A stretch of DNA of 64,000 nt from Streptomyces sp. NBC_00083 (GTDB lineage: Bacteria; Actinomycetota; Actinomycetes; Streptomycetales; Streptomycetaceae). The stretch lies in assembly GCF_026343295.1 (NCBI RefSeq), contig NZ_JAPELY010000004.1:186001-250000 (forward strand). The letters run 5' to 3'. The translations under genes were made by a program, and so were the position numbers. The notes below the pieces were generated by a model, which was not told the origin of the DNA, made no database searches, and saw nothing but the letters and a program-made list of their open reading frames with translations. Positions 7,589 through 15,510 of this stretch are shown here, piece after piece. Every line of letters begins with the position of its first letter. Positions within the stretch are counted from its first letter, which is position 1.

Positions 7589-7885
7589 TCAGTCCATTTC
7601 GAGTACGCGTGCGTGCAGAACCTGGCGCTGCTGGAGCGCCGCCCGTACCGCCCGGTGCAGCCCGTCCTCCAGGTAGAGGTCGCCCTGCCACTTCACGACG
7701 TGCGCGAAGAGGTCACCGTAGAACGTGGAGTCCTCGGCGAGGAGGGTCTCCAGGTCGAGCTGGCCCTTGGTGGTCACGAGCTGATCGAGCCGGACCGGGC
7801 GCGGCGCGACGTCCGCCCACTGCCGGGTGCTTTCCCGGCCGTGGTCGGGGTACGGCCGCCCGCTTCCGATGCGCTTGAAGATCAC
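7589..7885 (-). CDS. Small ParB-like / VapB-annotated conserved protein
   Basis: A 98-residue protein beginning MIFKRIGSGRPYPDHG, with VRLDQLVTTKGQLDLETLL and a C-terminal GDLYLEDGLHRAVRAALQQ. The DGLHR block resembles the DGHHR-type motif of ParB nuclease-like domains. Relatives are, I believe, conserved in streptomycetes and sometimes labelled VapB antitoxin, although no toxin gene is adjacent here. It starts at GTG 7885; TAGGCT lies 6 nt upstream with no ribosome site, suggesting a leaderless mRNA. Divergent from the HerA-like gene. Confidence 0.7.
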   Translation of the reverse strand: MIFKRIGSGRPYPDHGRESTRQWADVAPRPVRLDQLVTTKGQLDLETLLAEDSTFYGDLFAHVVKWQGDLYLEDGLHRAVRAALQQRQVLHARVLEMD

Positions 7886-7891
7886 ACGGAA

Positions 7892-7897
7892 AGCCTA
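7892..7897 (-). promoter_or_regulatory. -10 box of the ParB-like gene, leaderless spacing
   Basis: TAGGCT on the minus strand, 6 nt before GTG 7885. Confidence 0.4.
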
Positions 7898-7981
7898 CCG
7901 GGCGAGCGGCTCCGGGCGCAGCCATGGTGGACGAGTGCAATCCTGGGCAAAACGCATGAAACCCGACGCAGGGGGCTCGTC

Positions 7982-9682
7982 ATGACCGACAGCGACCGGA
8001 CGGCGGCGGCGCCCGAGCCCACCGGCGGCGAGCAGCCGGACGAAAGCGGAGCGCACGGTACCGCCCCGGCGCCCGCCGCGGATTCCGCGCCCCCCGCTCC
8101 CCGGGACACGCCCGGCGCGGGGACTCGCCGGCTGCCGCCGGAAGCCGCCTCGATCGCCGCCGGGTACGGCTTCACCGGCCCCGCACTCGAACTGGGCGCG
8201 CTCCTCTGGGACGGGGCGTGCCTGCCGGACGCCCCCGTCCGCATCCCGCTGTCCATGCTCAACCGGCACGGCCTGGTCGCCGGGGCCACCGGCACCGGCA
8301 AGACCAAGACCCTCCAGCTCATCGCCGAACAGCTCTCCGCCAACGGCGTGCCGGTCTTCCTCGCCGACGTGAAGGGCGACGTGTCGGGGATCTCCGCGCC
8401 GGGCGAGCCGGGCGACCGGGTCGCCGAACGGTCCGCACAGGTCGGCCAGGAGTGGCGGGCGGAGGGCTTCCCCTGCGAGTTCTACGGCCTCGGCGGCAAC
8501 GGCCCCGGCATCCCGCTGCGCGCCACCGTCACCAGCTTCGGCCCCGTACTCCTGTCGAAGGTGCTCCAGCTCAACCAGACCCAGGAGCAGTCGCTGGGCC
8601 TGATCTTTCACTACGCCGACTCCAAGGGCCTTGAGCTGTACGACCTGAAAGACCTCAGGGCGGTCGTCGGCTTCCTGGTGTCGGACGTCGGCAAGGCGGA
8701 GCTGAAGGGGATCGGCGGCCTGTCCACCGCGACGGCGGGCGTGATCCTGCGGTCCCTGACCGCATTTGAGCAGCAGGGAGCGGAATCCTTCTTCGGGGAG
8801 CCGGAGTTCGACACGAGCGAGCTGCTGCGGCTCGCGCCGGACGGCAGTGGCCGGGGCCTGGTCTCGGTCCTCGAACTCCCCGCCGTCCAGGACAAACCCC
8901 AGCTCTTCTCCACCTTCCTCATGTGGCTCCTGGCCGACCTCTTCCAGAAGCTCCCCGAGGTCGGCGACGTGGACCGGCCCAAACTGGTCTTCTTCTTCGA
9001 CGAGGCGCATCTGCTCTTCACCGGCGCGTCCAAGGCGTTCCTGGAGTCGATCACGCAGACGGTGCGGCTGATCCGCTCCAAGGGCGTCGGCATCTTCTTC
9101 GTAACCCAGACCCCGAAGGACGTGCCCGGCGACGTCCTGGCCCAGCTCGGCAACCGAGTCCAGCACGCGCTGCGCGCCTTCACGCCGGACGACGCGAAGG
9201 CGCTGAAGGCGACGGTACGGACGTTCCCGAAGTCGCCGTACGACCTGGAGGAACTCCTGACGGGGCTCGGCACGGGCGAGGCCGTCATCACCGTCCTGAG
9301 CGAGCAGGGCGCCCCCACCCCGGTCGCGGCGACGCGCCTGCGGGCCCCGCAGTCCCTGATGCGCCCCATCGACGCGGCGGCGCTGGACGGGGCGGTCAAG
9401 TCCTCCTCCCTGTACGGGCGTTACGCGGAGCCCGTCGACCGCGAGTCGGCGTTCGAGAAGCTGTCGGCGGCGGAGCAGGCGAGGGAGGCGGCGGCGGTGA
9501 CGGCCGCCCTGAACCCACCGTCCCCCGCACCGGGCTCCGCGGCCGGCCGGCCCAAGAAGCAGGACGAGTCGCTGGCGGAGCAGGTGGTGGGGAGCGGGAT
9601 CTTCCGGTCGCTGGCGCGGTCGGTGGGCACGCAGCTGGGCCGTGAGATCTCCCGCTCCCTCTTCGGAACGCGCCGGAGATAA
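7982..9682 (+). CDS. HerA-like ATPase / DUF853 family protein
   Basis: A 566-residue P-loop ATPase. Residues 1-50 are a disordered Ala/Pro/Glu leader. Walker A is GATGTGKT at 101-108 and Walker B is KLVFFFDEAH with Asp340-Glu341; a glutamine-bearing motif (FFVTQTPKDVPGDVLAQLGNRVQHALRAFTP) follows, as in the DUF853/HerA-FtsK clade. The C-terminus has a repeated Ser/Arg-rich end typical of DUF853. HerA-like ATPases translocate on DNA; the substrate of DUF853 members is unknown. ATG 7982 follows AGGGGG. Single-gene unit, convergent with the HhH-GPD gene across a repeat. Confidence 0.88.
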   Translation: MTDSDRTAAAPEPTGGEQPDESGAHGTAPAPAADSAPPAPRDTPGAGTRRLPPEAASIAAGYGFTGPALELGALLWDGACLPDAPVRIPLSMLNRHGLVAGATGTGKTKTLQLIAEQLSANGVPVFLADVKGDVSGISAPGEPGDRVAERSAQVGQEWRAEGFPCEFYGLGGNGPGIPLRATVTSFGPVLLSKVLQLNQTQEQSLGLIFHYADSKGLELYDLKDLRAVVGFLVSDVGKAELKGIGGLSTATAGVILRSLTAFEQQGAESFFGEPEFDTSELLRLAPDGSGRGLVSVLELPAVQDKPQLFSTFLMWLLADLFQKLPEVGDVDRPKLVFFFDEAHLLFTGASKAFLESITQTVRLIRSKGVGIFFVTQTPKDVPGDVLAQLGNRVQHALRAFTPDDAKALKATVRTFPKSPYDLEELLTGLGTGEAVITVLSEQGAPTPVAATRLRAPQSLMRPIDAAALDGAVKSSSLYGRYAEPVDRESAFEKLSAAEQAREAAAVTAALNPPSPAPGSAAGRPKKQDESLAEQVVGSGIFRSLARSVGTQLGREISRSLFGTRRR

Positions 9683-9714
9683 CGCATCCGGTGCCGGTGC
9701 CGGTGCCGGTGGCG

Positions 9715-10135
9715 CGGGGGGTGGGGCGCAGGTTTTGCGCAGTTCCCCGCGCCCCTGGGGGGTTCGGGTGGGCCGGGGTGCCGGGCTGGGCGTGCCGTCC
9801 GCGTGCCTGGCTGCTCGATGCCGGGCGGCATGGGCATCCTCAGCCCGTCCGGCGCTTGAGGACGAGCGCCCTTCAGGCGCGAACGGGGGTGCAGGGGGCG
9901 GAGCCCCCGCCGGGGTTCGAGGGGCGGAGCCCCTCGGGGGGTCTGGGGCGCAGCCCCAGGGCTCGGCTGATCCAACACCGGGTTACGGGCGGGTGGGTGG
10001 GCAGACCCCCGGGGTCTGGGGCGGAGCCCCAGGGAGCCGGGCCTCAACCCCGCCGCACGGGTGGGCGGCCCCAGGGGCCCGGGGCCCCAACCCCGCCGCA
10101 CGGGGGGGGCGGCCCTGAGGGGGAACGGGGTCGCG
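9715..10135. repeat. Intergenic modular repeat, inverted copy
   Basis: Fills the 465-bp convergent gap. In reverse complement it carries the modules seen at the three other loci: GGGGCTCCGCCCC, GCGCCTGAAGGGCGC (9868-9882), GTCCTCAAGCGCCGGACGGG, and AGGGGCGCGGGGAACTGCGC (near 9738-9757). Several GGGGCGGAGCCCC-type hairpins follow up to about 10135. No gene. Confidence 0.75.
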
Positions 10136-10147
10136 ACCCCGCCCGCC

Positions 10148-10729
10148 TCACCCGCCCCGCTTGGCCGCAGCCTTCGCCTCCTGCTTGTACGCCCGTACCT
10201 TCGTCAACGACTCCGGCCCGGTGATGTCCGCGACGGAGCGAAAACACCCCGCCTCCCCATACGCCCCGGCCGCCTCCCGCCACCCCCGGGGCCGGACCCC
10301 GAGCTGCTTCCCCAACAGCGCGAGGAAGATCTTCGCCTTCTGTTCCCCGAACCCCGGCAGCGCCCGGAGCCGGCCCAGCAGCTCCGCCCCGGACCCCGCG
10401 CCCTCCCACACCCCGGCCGCGTCACCCCCGTACTCCTCGACGAGGAACTGGCACAGCTGCTGGATCCGCTTCGCCATCGACCCCGGGTAGCGGTGCACGG
10501 CCGGCTTCTCCTTGAGCAGCTCGGCGAACGCCTCCGGGTCGTACGCCGCGATCGCCCCCGCGTCGAGATCGTCCACCCGCATGCGCTGCGCGATCGTGTA
10601 CGGGCCGGAGAACGCCCATTCCATGGGCACCTGCTGGTCGAGCAGCATGCCGACGAGCGCGGCCAGCGGGCTGCGGCCGAGCAGCTCGTCGGCCTCGGGC
10701 TGCTGGGCGAGCCGAAGGGTTGTGTTCAT
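10148..10729 (-). CDS. HhH-GPD base-excision repair family protein
   Basis: A 193-residue protein with the helix-hairpin-helix signature LPGFGEQKAKIFLALLGK and, about 35 residues on, FRSVADITGPESL, where the Asp matches the catalytic position of HhH-GPD glycosylases. The N-terminus (LLGRSPLAALVGMLLDQQVPMEWAFSGP) matches the small actinobacterial HhH-GPD proteins. No iron-sulfur cysteine loop is present, so it is not an Nth/MutY type. Lesion specificity is unknown. ATG 10729; upstream GATCAT at 6 nt could be a -10 box. Confidence 0.85.
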   Translation of the reverse strand: MNTTLRLAQQPEADELLGRSPLAALVGMLLDQQVPMEWAFSGPYTIAQRMRVDDLDAGAIAAYDPEAFAELLKEKPAVHRYPGSMAKRIQQLCQFLVEEYGGDAAGVWEGAGSGAELLGRLRALPGFGEQKAKIFLALLGKQLGVRPRGWREAAGAYGEAGCFRSVADITGPESLTKVRAYKQEAKAAAKRGG

Positions 10730-10975
10730 GCCTGAATGATCCCGGCCCCCGCACCCGCCCGCACGCCGACACCGGCCCCGGCACGCCCCGATCCCGGTCC
10801 CACCCCCCCGTCCCGTCCTCCCGCCCCGCTACACCGCCCCCCGCCCCACCGCACCCTGTTCGAACCGGCTCACGCTTTCGTATGACAGCCCTACGGATCC
10901 CGAATGGGCCAGTTCCGCACGGGTAGTTCGGCTCGGACGACCGTCGACACGTGTGCACCAGGAGGGGCGACCGCA

Positions 10976-13516
10976 GTGAGCCAGCCTTTTGTCCTGCCGG
11001 ATTTCTATCTGCCGCATCCGGCCCGGCTCAACCCCCACCTGGAGTCCGCGAGGACCCACTCCCGTACCTGGGCCCGGCAGATGGGCATGCTGGAGGGCTC
11101 CGGCATCTGGGAGTCGGCGGACCTCGACGCCCACGACTACGCCCTGCTCTGCTCGTACACCCACCCCGACTGCGACGCGGAGCAGCTCGCGCTGGTGACC
11201 GACTGGTACGTGTGGGTGTTCTTCTTCGACGACCACTTCCTGGAGATGTTCAAGCGGACCCTGGACCGCAAGGGCGGCAAGGCCTATCTCGACCGGCTGC
11301 CCGCGTTCATGCCGATGGACCTGGCCGACGGGTTCCCGGAGCCGACCAACCCGGTCGAGGCGGGCCTCGCCGACCTGTGGGCGCGCACCGTGCCGTCGAT
11401 GACGGCCGAGTGGCGCGAACGCTTCGCCGTCAGCACCCGCAACCTGCTCAACGAGTCGCTGTGGGAGCTCGCCAACATCAACGAGGGGCGCGTCGCCAAC
11501 CCCGTCGAGTACATCGAGATGCGCCGCAAGGTGGGCGGCGCGCCGTGGTCGGCGGGGCTCATCGAGTACGCCGCCAACGCCGAACTCCCCGCGTCGGTCG
11601 CCGAGTCACGCCCGCTGCGCGTCCTCACCGACGCCTTCTCCGACGGCGTCCACCTGCGCAACGACCTGTTCTCCTACCAGCGCGAGGTGGAGGACGAGGG
11701 CGAGCTGAGCAATGGCGTCCTGGTCCTTGAGACCTTCCTCGGCTGTACGACCCAGGAGGCCGCCGAGGCCGTCAACGACCTGCTGACGTCACGGCTGCAC
11801 CAGTTCGAGAACACCGCGCTCACCGAAGTGCCGGGCCTGTGCCTGGAGAAGGGCCTCACGCCGGACCAGAGCGCGGCCGTCGCGGCGTACGTCAAGGGGC
11901 TCCAGGACTGGCAGTCCGGCGGCCACGAGTGGCACATGCGCTCCAGCCGCTACATGAACGGCGACGCCCGCCCCACCTCTCCCTTCTTCGGAAGCCTCGA
12001 CGGCGTGCTCGGCACCTCGGCGCTGGACGTCACGACCCTGTTCGGACGCCAGGCGGAGGCCCGCAAGCGCAGCTTCACGCACGCACCCGGGCAGAAGGTC
12101 GGCCCGTCGCTGCTGCCCGACTTCGATGTGCCCTACCCCCTCACGGTGAGCCCTCATGTGGCCGGCGCACGTGAACAGTCCATCGTGTGGGCGGACCACA
12201 TGGGGCTGCTCGACGACATCTGGGACGCCGAGAAACTGGCGGGCTACGACTTCGCGCTCTGCGCGGCCGGGCTCGACCCCGACGCGACACCGGAGGAGCT
12301 GGAACTCAGCACCGAGTGGCTGACCTGGGGGACGTACGGGGACGACTACTACCCCATGGCGTACGGGCGTCCGCGCGACCTGGCCGGGGCGCGGGCGGCC
12401 ACCGAGGGGCTCCGCTCGTGCATGCCGGTCGACCGGCCGGGGGACGGCGCACTGGCCGCCCGTACCCCGATGGAGCGCAGCCTGGCCGACCTGTGGGAAC
12501 GCACCGCGGGCCCGATGTCGCCCGGCGCGCGCGCCGCCTTCCGCCGGTCGCTCGACGTCATGCTGGACAGCTGGCTCTGGGAGCTCCACAACCAGGCGCA
12601 GAACCGCATCCCCGACCCCGTCGACTACATCGAGATGCGCCGCTTCACCTTCGGCTCCGACCTCACGATGAGCCTGTCGCGCCTTCGGCACGCCGACCGG
12701 CTGCCGACCGGGATCCACGAGAGCGGGCCCCTGCGCAACCTGGAGAACGCCGCCGCCGACTACTGCTGTCTGCTCAACGACGTCTTCTCGTACCAGAAGG
12801 AGATCGAGTACGAGGGCGAGCTGCACAACGGTGTCCTCGTCGTGCAGAACTTCTTCGACTGCGACTACCCGACGGCCCTGGGCATCGTGGACGACCTGAT
12901 GCGGTCGCGGCTGCGCCAATTCCAGCACGTCATCGACCATGAACTCCCGCTCCTGTACGAGGACTTCGAGCTCGACGAGGAGGGCAGGGCTGCCCTGGCC
13001 GCCTATGTGGCCGAGCTCCAGGACTGGATCGCGGGCATCCTGCACTGGCACGCCTCGGTACGCCGCTATAGCGACGCGCACCTCCCGGACTCCCTGCCCC
13101 ACGGCCTCGCACCCCACGTGGACTCGGAGCAAGTGGATCCTCCGCATACGGACCCCCCTCAGGGAGACCCGGGCCATGGGGACCCGAGCCATGGGGGCTC
13201 AACTCATGTGGACCCAGCCCATGTGGACCCAGCCCGTGGGGCCCCGTCCCAGGTGAGTTCGCCCCAGGTGGGTTCGCCCTATGACGGCGGGCCGCAGGAC
13301 GCGTCGGGGGCGGCCCCGTGGTGGATGCGGCCCACCGGGGCCGGTACCTCCGCGGACCGCGTGCGGCTGCCGGCGGCCGTGGGGGAGGCGGTGCGGGACG
13401 CGGCGGAGCAGGCGGCGGCCGCGGCGCCGAAGGCCGCGATGGTGGTCCCGCGGCCACCGACCGGGCGGGCGCTCACCCTTCCCGCCCCCAGGGTGGCGGG
13501 GTGCCACACCTCGTGA
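10976..13516 (+). CDS. geoA: Germacradienol/geosmin synthase, with C-terminal repeat tail
   Basis: A bifunctional sesquiterpene cyclase that turns farnesyl diphosphate into germacradienol and then geosmin. The N-terminal domain has the Mg-binding motif DDHFLE (85-90) and NDLFSYQRE (229-237). The C-terminal domain has DDYYP (455-459) and NDVFSYQKE (600-608). These positions match the well-studied S. coelicolor enzyme. GTG 10976 follows GGAGGGG. At 846 residues it is about 120 longer than the usual 725 or so. The excess is a tail after residue 705, first with repeated His-Val/Thr/Gly-Asp-Pro units (about 712-752), then Pro/Ser/Ala-rich sequence containing PWWMRP. No other terpene genes flank it. 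Confidence 0.95.
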   Translation: MSQPFVLPDFYLPHPARLNPHLESARTHSRTWARQMGMLEGSGIWESADLDAHDYALLCSYTHPDCDAEQLALVTDWYVWVFFFDDHFLEMFKRTLDRKGGKAYLDRLPAFMPMDLADGFPEPTNPVEAGLADLWARTVPSMTAEWRERFAVSTRNLLNESLWELANINEGRVANPVEYIEMRRKVGGAPWSAGLIEYAANAELPASVAESRPLRVLTDAFSDGVHLRNDLFSYQREVEDEGELSNGVLVLETFLGCTTQEAAEAVNDLLTSRLHQFENTALTEVPGLCLEKGLTPDQSAAVAAYVKGLQDWQSGGHEWHMRSSRYMNGDARPTSPFFGSLDGVLGTSALDVTTLFGRQAEARKRSFTHAPGQKVGPSLLPDFDVPYPLTVSPHVAGAREQSIVWADHMGLLDDIWDAEKLAGYDFALCAAGLDPDATPEELELSTEWLTWGTYGDDYYPMAYGRPRDLAGARAATEGLRSCMPVDRPGDGALAARTPMERSLADLWERTAGPMSPGARAAFRRSLDVMLDSWLWELHNQAQNRIPDPVDYIEMRRFTFGSDLTMSLSRLRHADRLPTGIHESGPLRNLENAAADYCCLLNDVFSYQKEIEYEGELHNGVLVVQNFFDCDYPTALGIVDDLMRSRLRQFQHVIDHELPLLYEDFELDEEGRAALAAYVAELQDWIAGILHWHASVRRYSDAHLPDSLPHGLAPHVDSEQVDPPHTDPPQGDPGHGDPSHGGSTHVDPAHVDPARGAPSQVSSPQVGSPYDGGPQDASGAAPWWMRPTGAGTSADRVRLPAAVGEAVRDAAEQAAAAAPKAAMVVPRPPTGRALTLPAPRVAGCHTS
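13110..13280 (+). repeat. Short direct repeats inside geoA tail
   Basis: Degenerate 15-bp units of the form CATGTGGACCCAGCC recur through this stretch (for example at about 13204 and 13219) and encode the His-x-Asp-Pro repeats. Confidence 0.7.
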
Positions 13517-13559
13517 TCCTCTGATGTGTGCGGGGGCCACCCGGCACGAGGAGGCGCGC

Positions 13560-14528
13560 ATGGGGCACAACCACGGCGTGCCTTCCGCCGCCTCCACCGC
13601 CCCCGGCACACCCGGCACACCCGGCACTTCCGGCGCATCCGGGACGCTCAGCGGCACCTACCGCAAGCGACTCCTGTGGACCATCGGCATCAGCGCGTCG
13701 ATCACCCTCATCCAGGTGGTCGGCGCGCTGCTTTCCGGCAGCCTCGCGCTCCTCGCCGACGCCGCGCACAGCCTCACCGACGCGGTCGGGGTCGCCCTCG
13801 CACTCGGCGCGATCACGCTCGCGCAACGCGCCCCGACCCCGCGCCGCACCTTCGGCTTCTACCGCGTGGAGATCTTCTCCGCCGTCCTGAACGCCCTGCT
13901 GCTCGCCGCGATCTTCGTCTGGGTCCTGTGGTCCGCGATCCGCCGCTTCAGCGAGCCCGTCGAGGTCAAGGGCGGTCTGATGTTCGTGGTCGCGGTGGGC
14001 GGACTCGTCGCGAACCTGGTGGGCCTGTGGCTCCTGAAGGACGCCAAGGACAAGAGCCTCAACCTGCGCGGCGCCTATCTGGAGGTCCTGGGCGACGCGC
14101 TCGGCTCGGTCGCGGTGATCGTCGGCGGTCTCGTCATCCTGCTCACCGGCTGGCAGGCCGCGGACCCGATCGCGTCCATCGTGATCGGCCTGCTGATCGT
14201 GCCGAGGACGTACGGACTGCTGCGCGACGCCCTGCACGTCCTGATGGAAGCGACCCCGCAGGACATGGACCTTGCCGAGGTACGCCGCCATCTCCTCGCC
14301 GAGCCGGGTGTGGTGGACGTACATGATCTGCACGGCTGGACGGTGACCTCGGGGATGCCTGTGCTCACCGCACATGTGGTGGTGCGGGAGGCCGCCCTGG
14401 ACGGCGGGTACGGGGCGCTGCTCAGCCGGCTCCAGAGCTGTGTGGGGGACCACTTCGACGTGGCCCACTCCACCCTCCAGCTGGAACCCGAGGGCCACAG
14501 CGAGGCCGGGGACTCCCTCCACCGCTGA
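13560..14528 (+). CDS. Cation diffusion facilitator (CzcD/ZnT-type) transporter
   Basis: A 322-residue inner-membrane exporter of divalent metal, probably zinc by proton exchange. A Thr/Gly/Pro/Ser-rich leader precedes about six membrane helices; helix 2 carries His70-x3-Asp74 (AAHSLTDA). Helix 5 reads EVLGDALGS, so the site is Glu175-x3-Asp179 rather than the usual His-x3-Asp. The cytoplasmic C-terminal domain (VVDVHDLHGWTVTSGMPVLTAHV) is intact. ATG 13560 follows GAGGAGG. It starts 43 nt after geoA and could be co-transcribed with it. Confidence 0.9.
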   Translation: MGHNHGVPSAASTAPGTPGTPGTSGASGTLSGTYRKRLLWTIGISASITLIQVVGALLSGSLALLADAAHSLTDAVGVALALGAITLAQRAPTPRRTFGFYRVEIFSAVLNALLLAAIFVWVLWSAIRRFSEPVEVKGGLMFVVAVGGLVANLVGLWLLKDAKDKSLNLRGAYLEVLGDALGSVAVIVGGLVILLTGWQAADPIASIVIGLLIVPRTYGLLRDALHVLMEATPQDMDLAEVRRHLLAEPGVVDVHDLHGWTVTSGMPVLTAHVVVREAALDGGYGALLSRLQSCVGDHFDVAHSTLQLEPEGHSEAGDSLHR

Positions 14529-14574
14529 CCCGGCCCGGCTGTCACAGATCGCGACGCTGTCCCGTCCCTTGTGT

Positions 14575-15468
14575 ATGAACGCCAACATCGCCAGTGATGC
14601 GAACGAGAATGAACCGGCTGTGACCATGGACGAAGCGGCCATGAACGAGGCGCCCATAGGTGACGCGGCCATGGACGAAGCGGCCATGAAGGGCGCCGAG
14701 GAAATGGGCGTGCTGGACATCGCGGTGGCCGGCGGCACCGGCACGCTGGGCCGCCATGTCGTCGAGCAGCTCCGGGCGCGTGGGCACCGGGTGCGGGTGC
14801 TGAGCCGGGGATCGGCCCAGTTCCCCGTCGACCTGTCCACCGGCGAGGGCCTGGCCGCGGCGCTCGCGGGCTGCGACGTGGTGGTCGACGCGGCCAACTC
14901 GACCGCCCCGCGCACCGTGCGCGCCACCCTCGTCGACGGCACCCGGCGGCTCCTCGAAGCGGAGCGCGCGGCGGGCGTGGGCCACCACGTGTGCGTGTCG
15001 ATCGTGGGCTGCGACCGGGTGCCGATGCCGTACTACAAGGTCAAGACCGACCAGGAGGGCCTGGTGGCGGCCGGCCGGGTGCCGTGGACGATCGTGCGGG
15101 CCACCCAGTTCCACGAGCTGGCGGCGGGCGTGTTCACCGCGACGGCCCGCGCCCGGTTCCTGCCCGCGTCGGCGAGCGTGCCGCTCCAGCCCATCGCCGC
15201 CGCCGAAGCCGCCCGCGCCGTCGCGGACGCGGCCGGCTCCGCACCCCGCAACGGGCGCGTCGAGGTGGCGGGCCCGGACCGTACCGACCTGCGGGCCCTG
15301 GCCACGGCCTGGCGCGCCACCACGGGGCGCGGAGCCGTCCTCCTGCCCGTCCCGATCCCGGGCCGTATCGGCCGCGCCCTCCGCGCCGGCCATCTCACCG
15401 AGTCCTCCCCCGACGCCCGGGGGACCATCGGGTTCGCGCAGTGGCTGGAGGAGCAGCCGCGCCCGTAA
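14575..15468 (+). CDS. NmrA-like NAD(P)-binding protein
   Basis: SDR-type Rossmann protein of the NmrA/atypical SDR group: IAVAGGTGTLGRHVVEQL dinucleotide loop, then VCVSIVGCDRVPMPYYKVKTDQE and PWTIVRATQFHEL, which are standard for this group. The substrate is unknown. The start is uncertain. ATG 14575 gives 297 residues with a 43-residue leader built from repeats of Met-Asp-Glu-Ala-Ala; ATG 14704 would start directly at the Rossmann strand (254 residues). Neither has a strong ribosome site. It follows the CDF gene by 46 nt. Confidence 0.8.
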   Translation: MNANIASDANENEPAVTMDEAAMNEAPIGDAAMDEAAMKGAEEMGVLDIAVAGGTGTLGRHVVEQLRARGHRVRVLSRGSAQFPVDLSTGEGLAAALAGCDVVVDAANSTAPRTVRATLVDGTRRLLEAERAAGVGHHVCVSIVGCDRVPMPYYKVKTDQEGLVAAGRVPWTIVRATQFHELAAGVFTATARARFLPASASVPLQPIAAAEAARAVADAAGSAPRNGRVEVAGPDRTDLRALATAWRATTGRGAVLLPVPIPGRIGRALRAGHLTESSPDARGTIGFAQWLEEQPRP

Positions 15469-15510
15469 CGGGGTCCGGCGCGGGTGGGTCCGGCGCGGGA
15501 GGGTCCGGTG

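Noticed and set aside
7589..7885. Toxin-antitoxin locus
   Set aside because: The VapB label of relatives would need an adjacent PIN-domain toxin; the neighbours are a LytR_C protein and a HerA-like ATPase.
10976..13516. Terpene biosynthetic cluster
   Set aside because: Only the cyclase is present; no prenyltransferase, P450 or methyltransferase nearby, and geosmin synthesis needs none.
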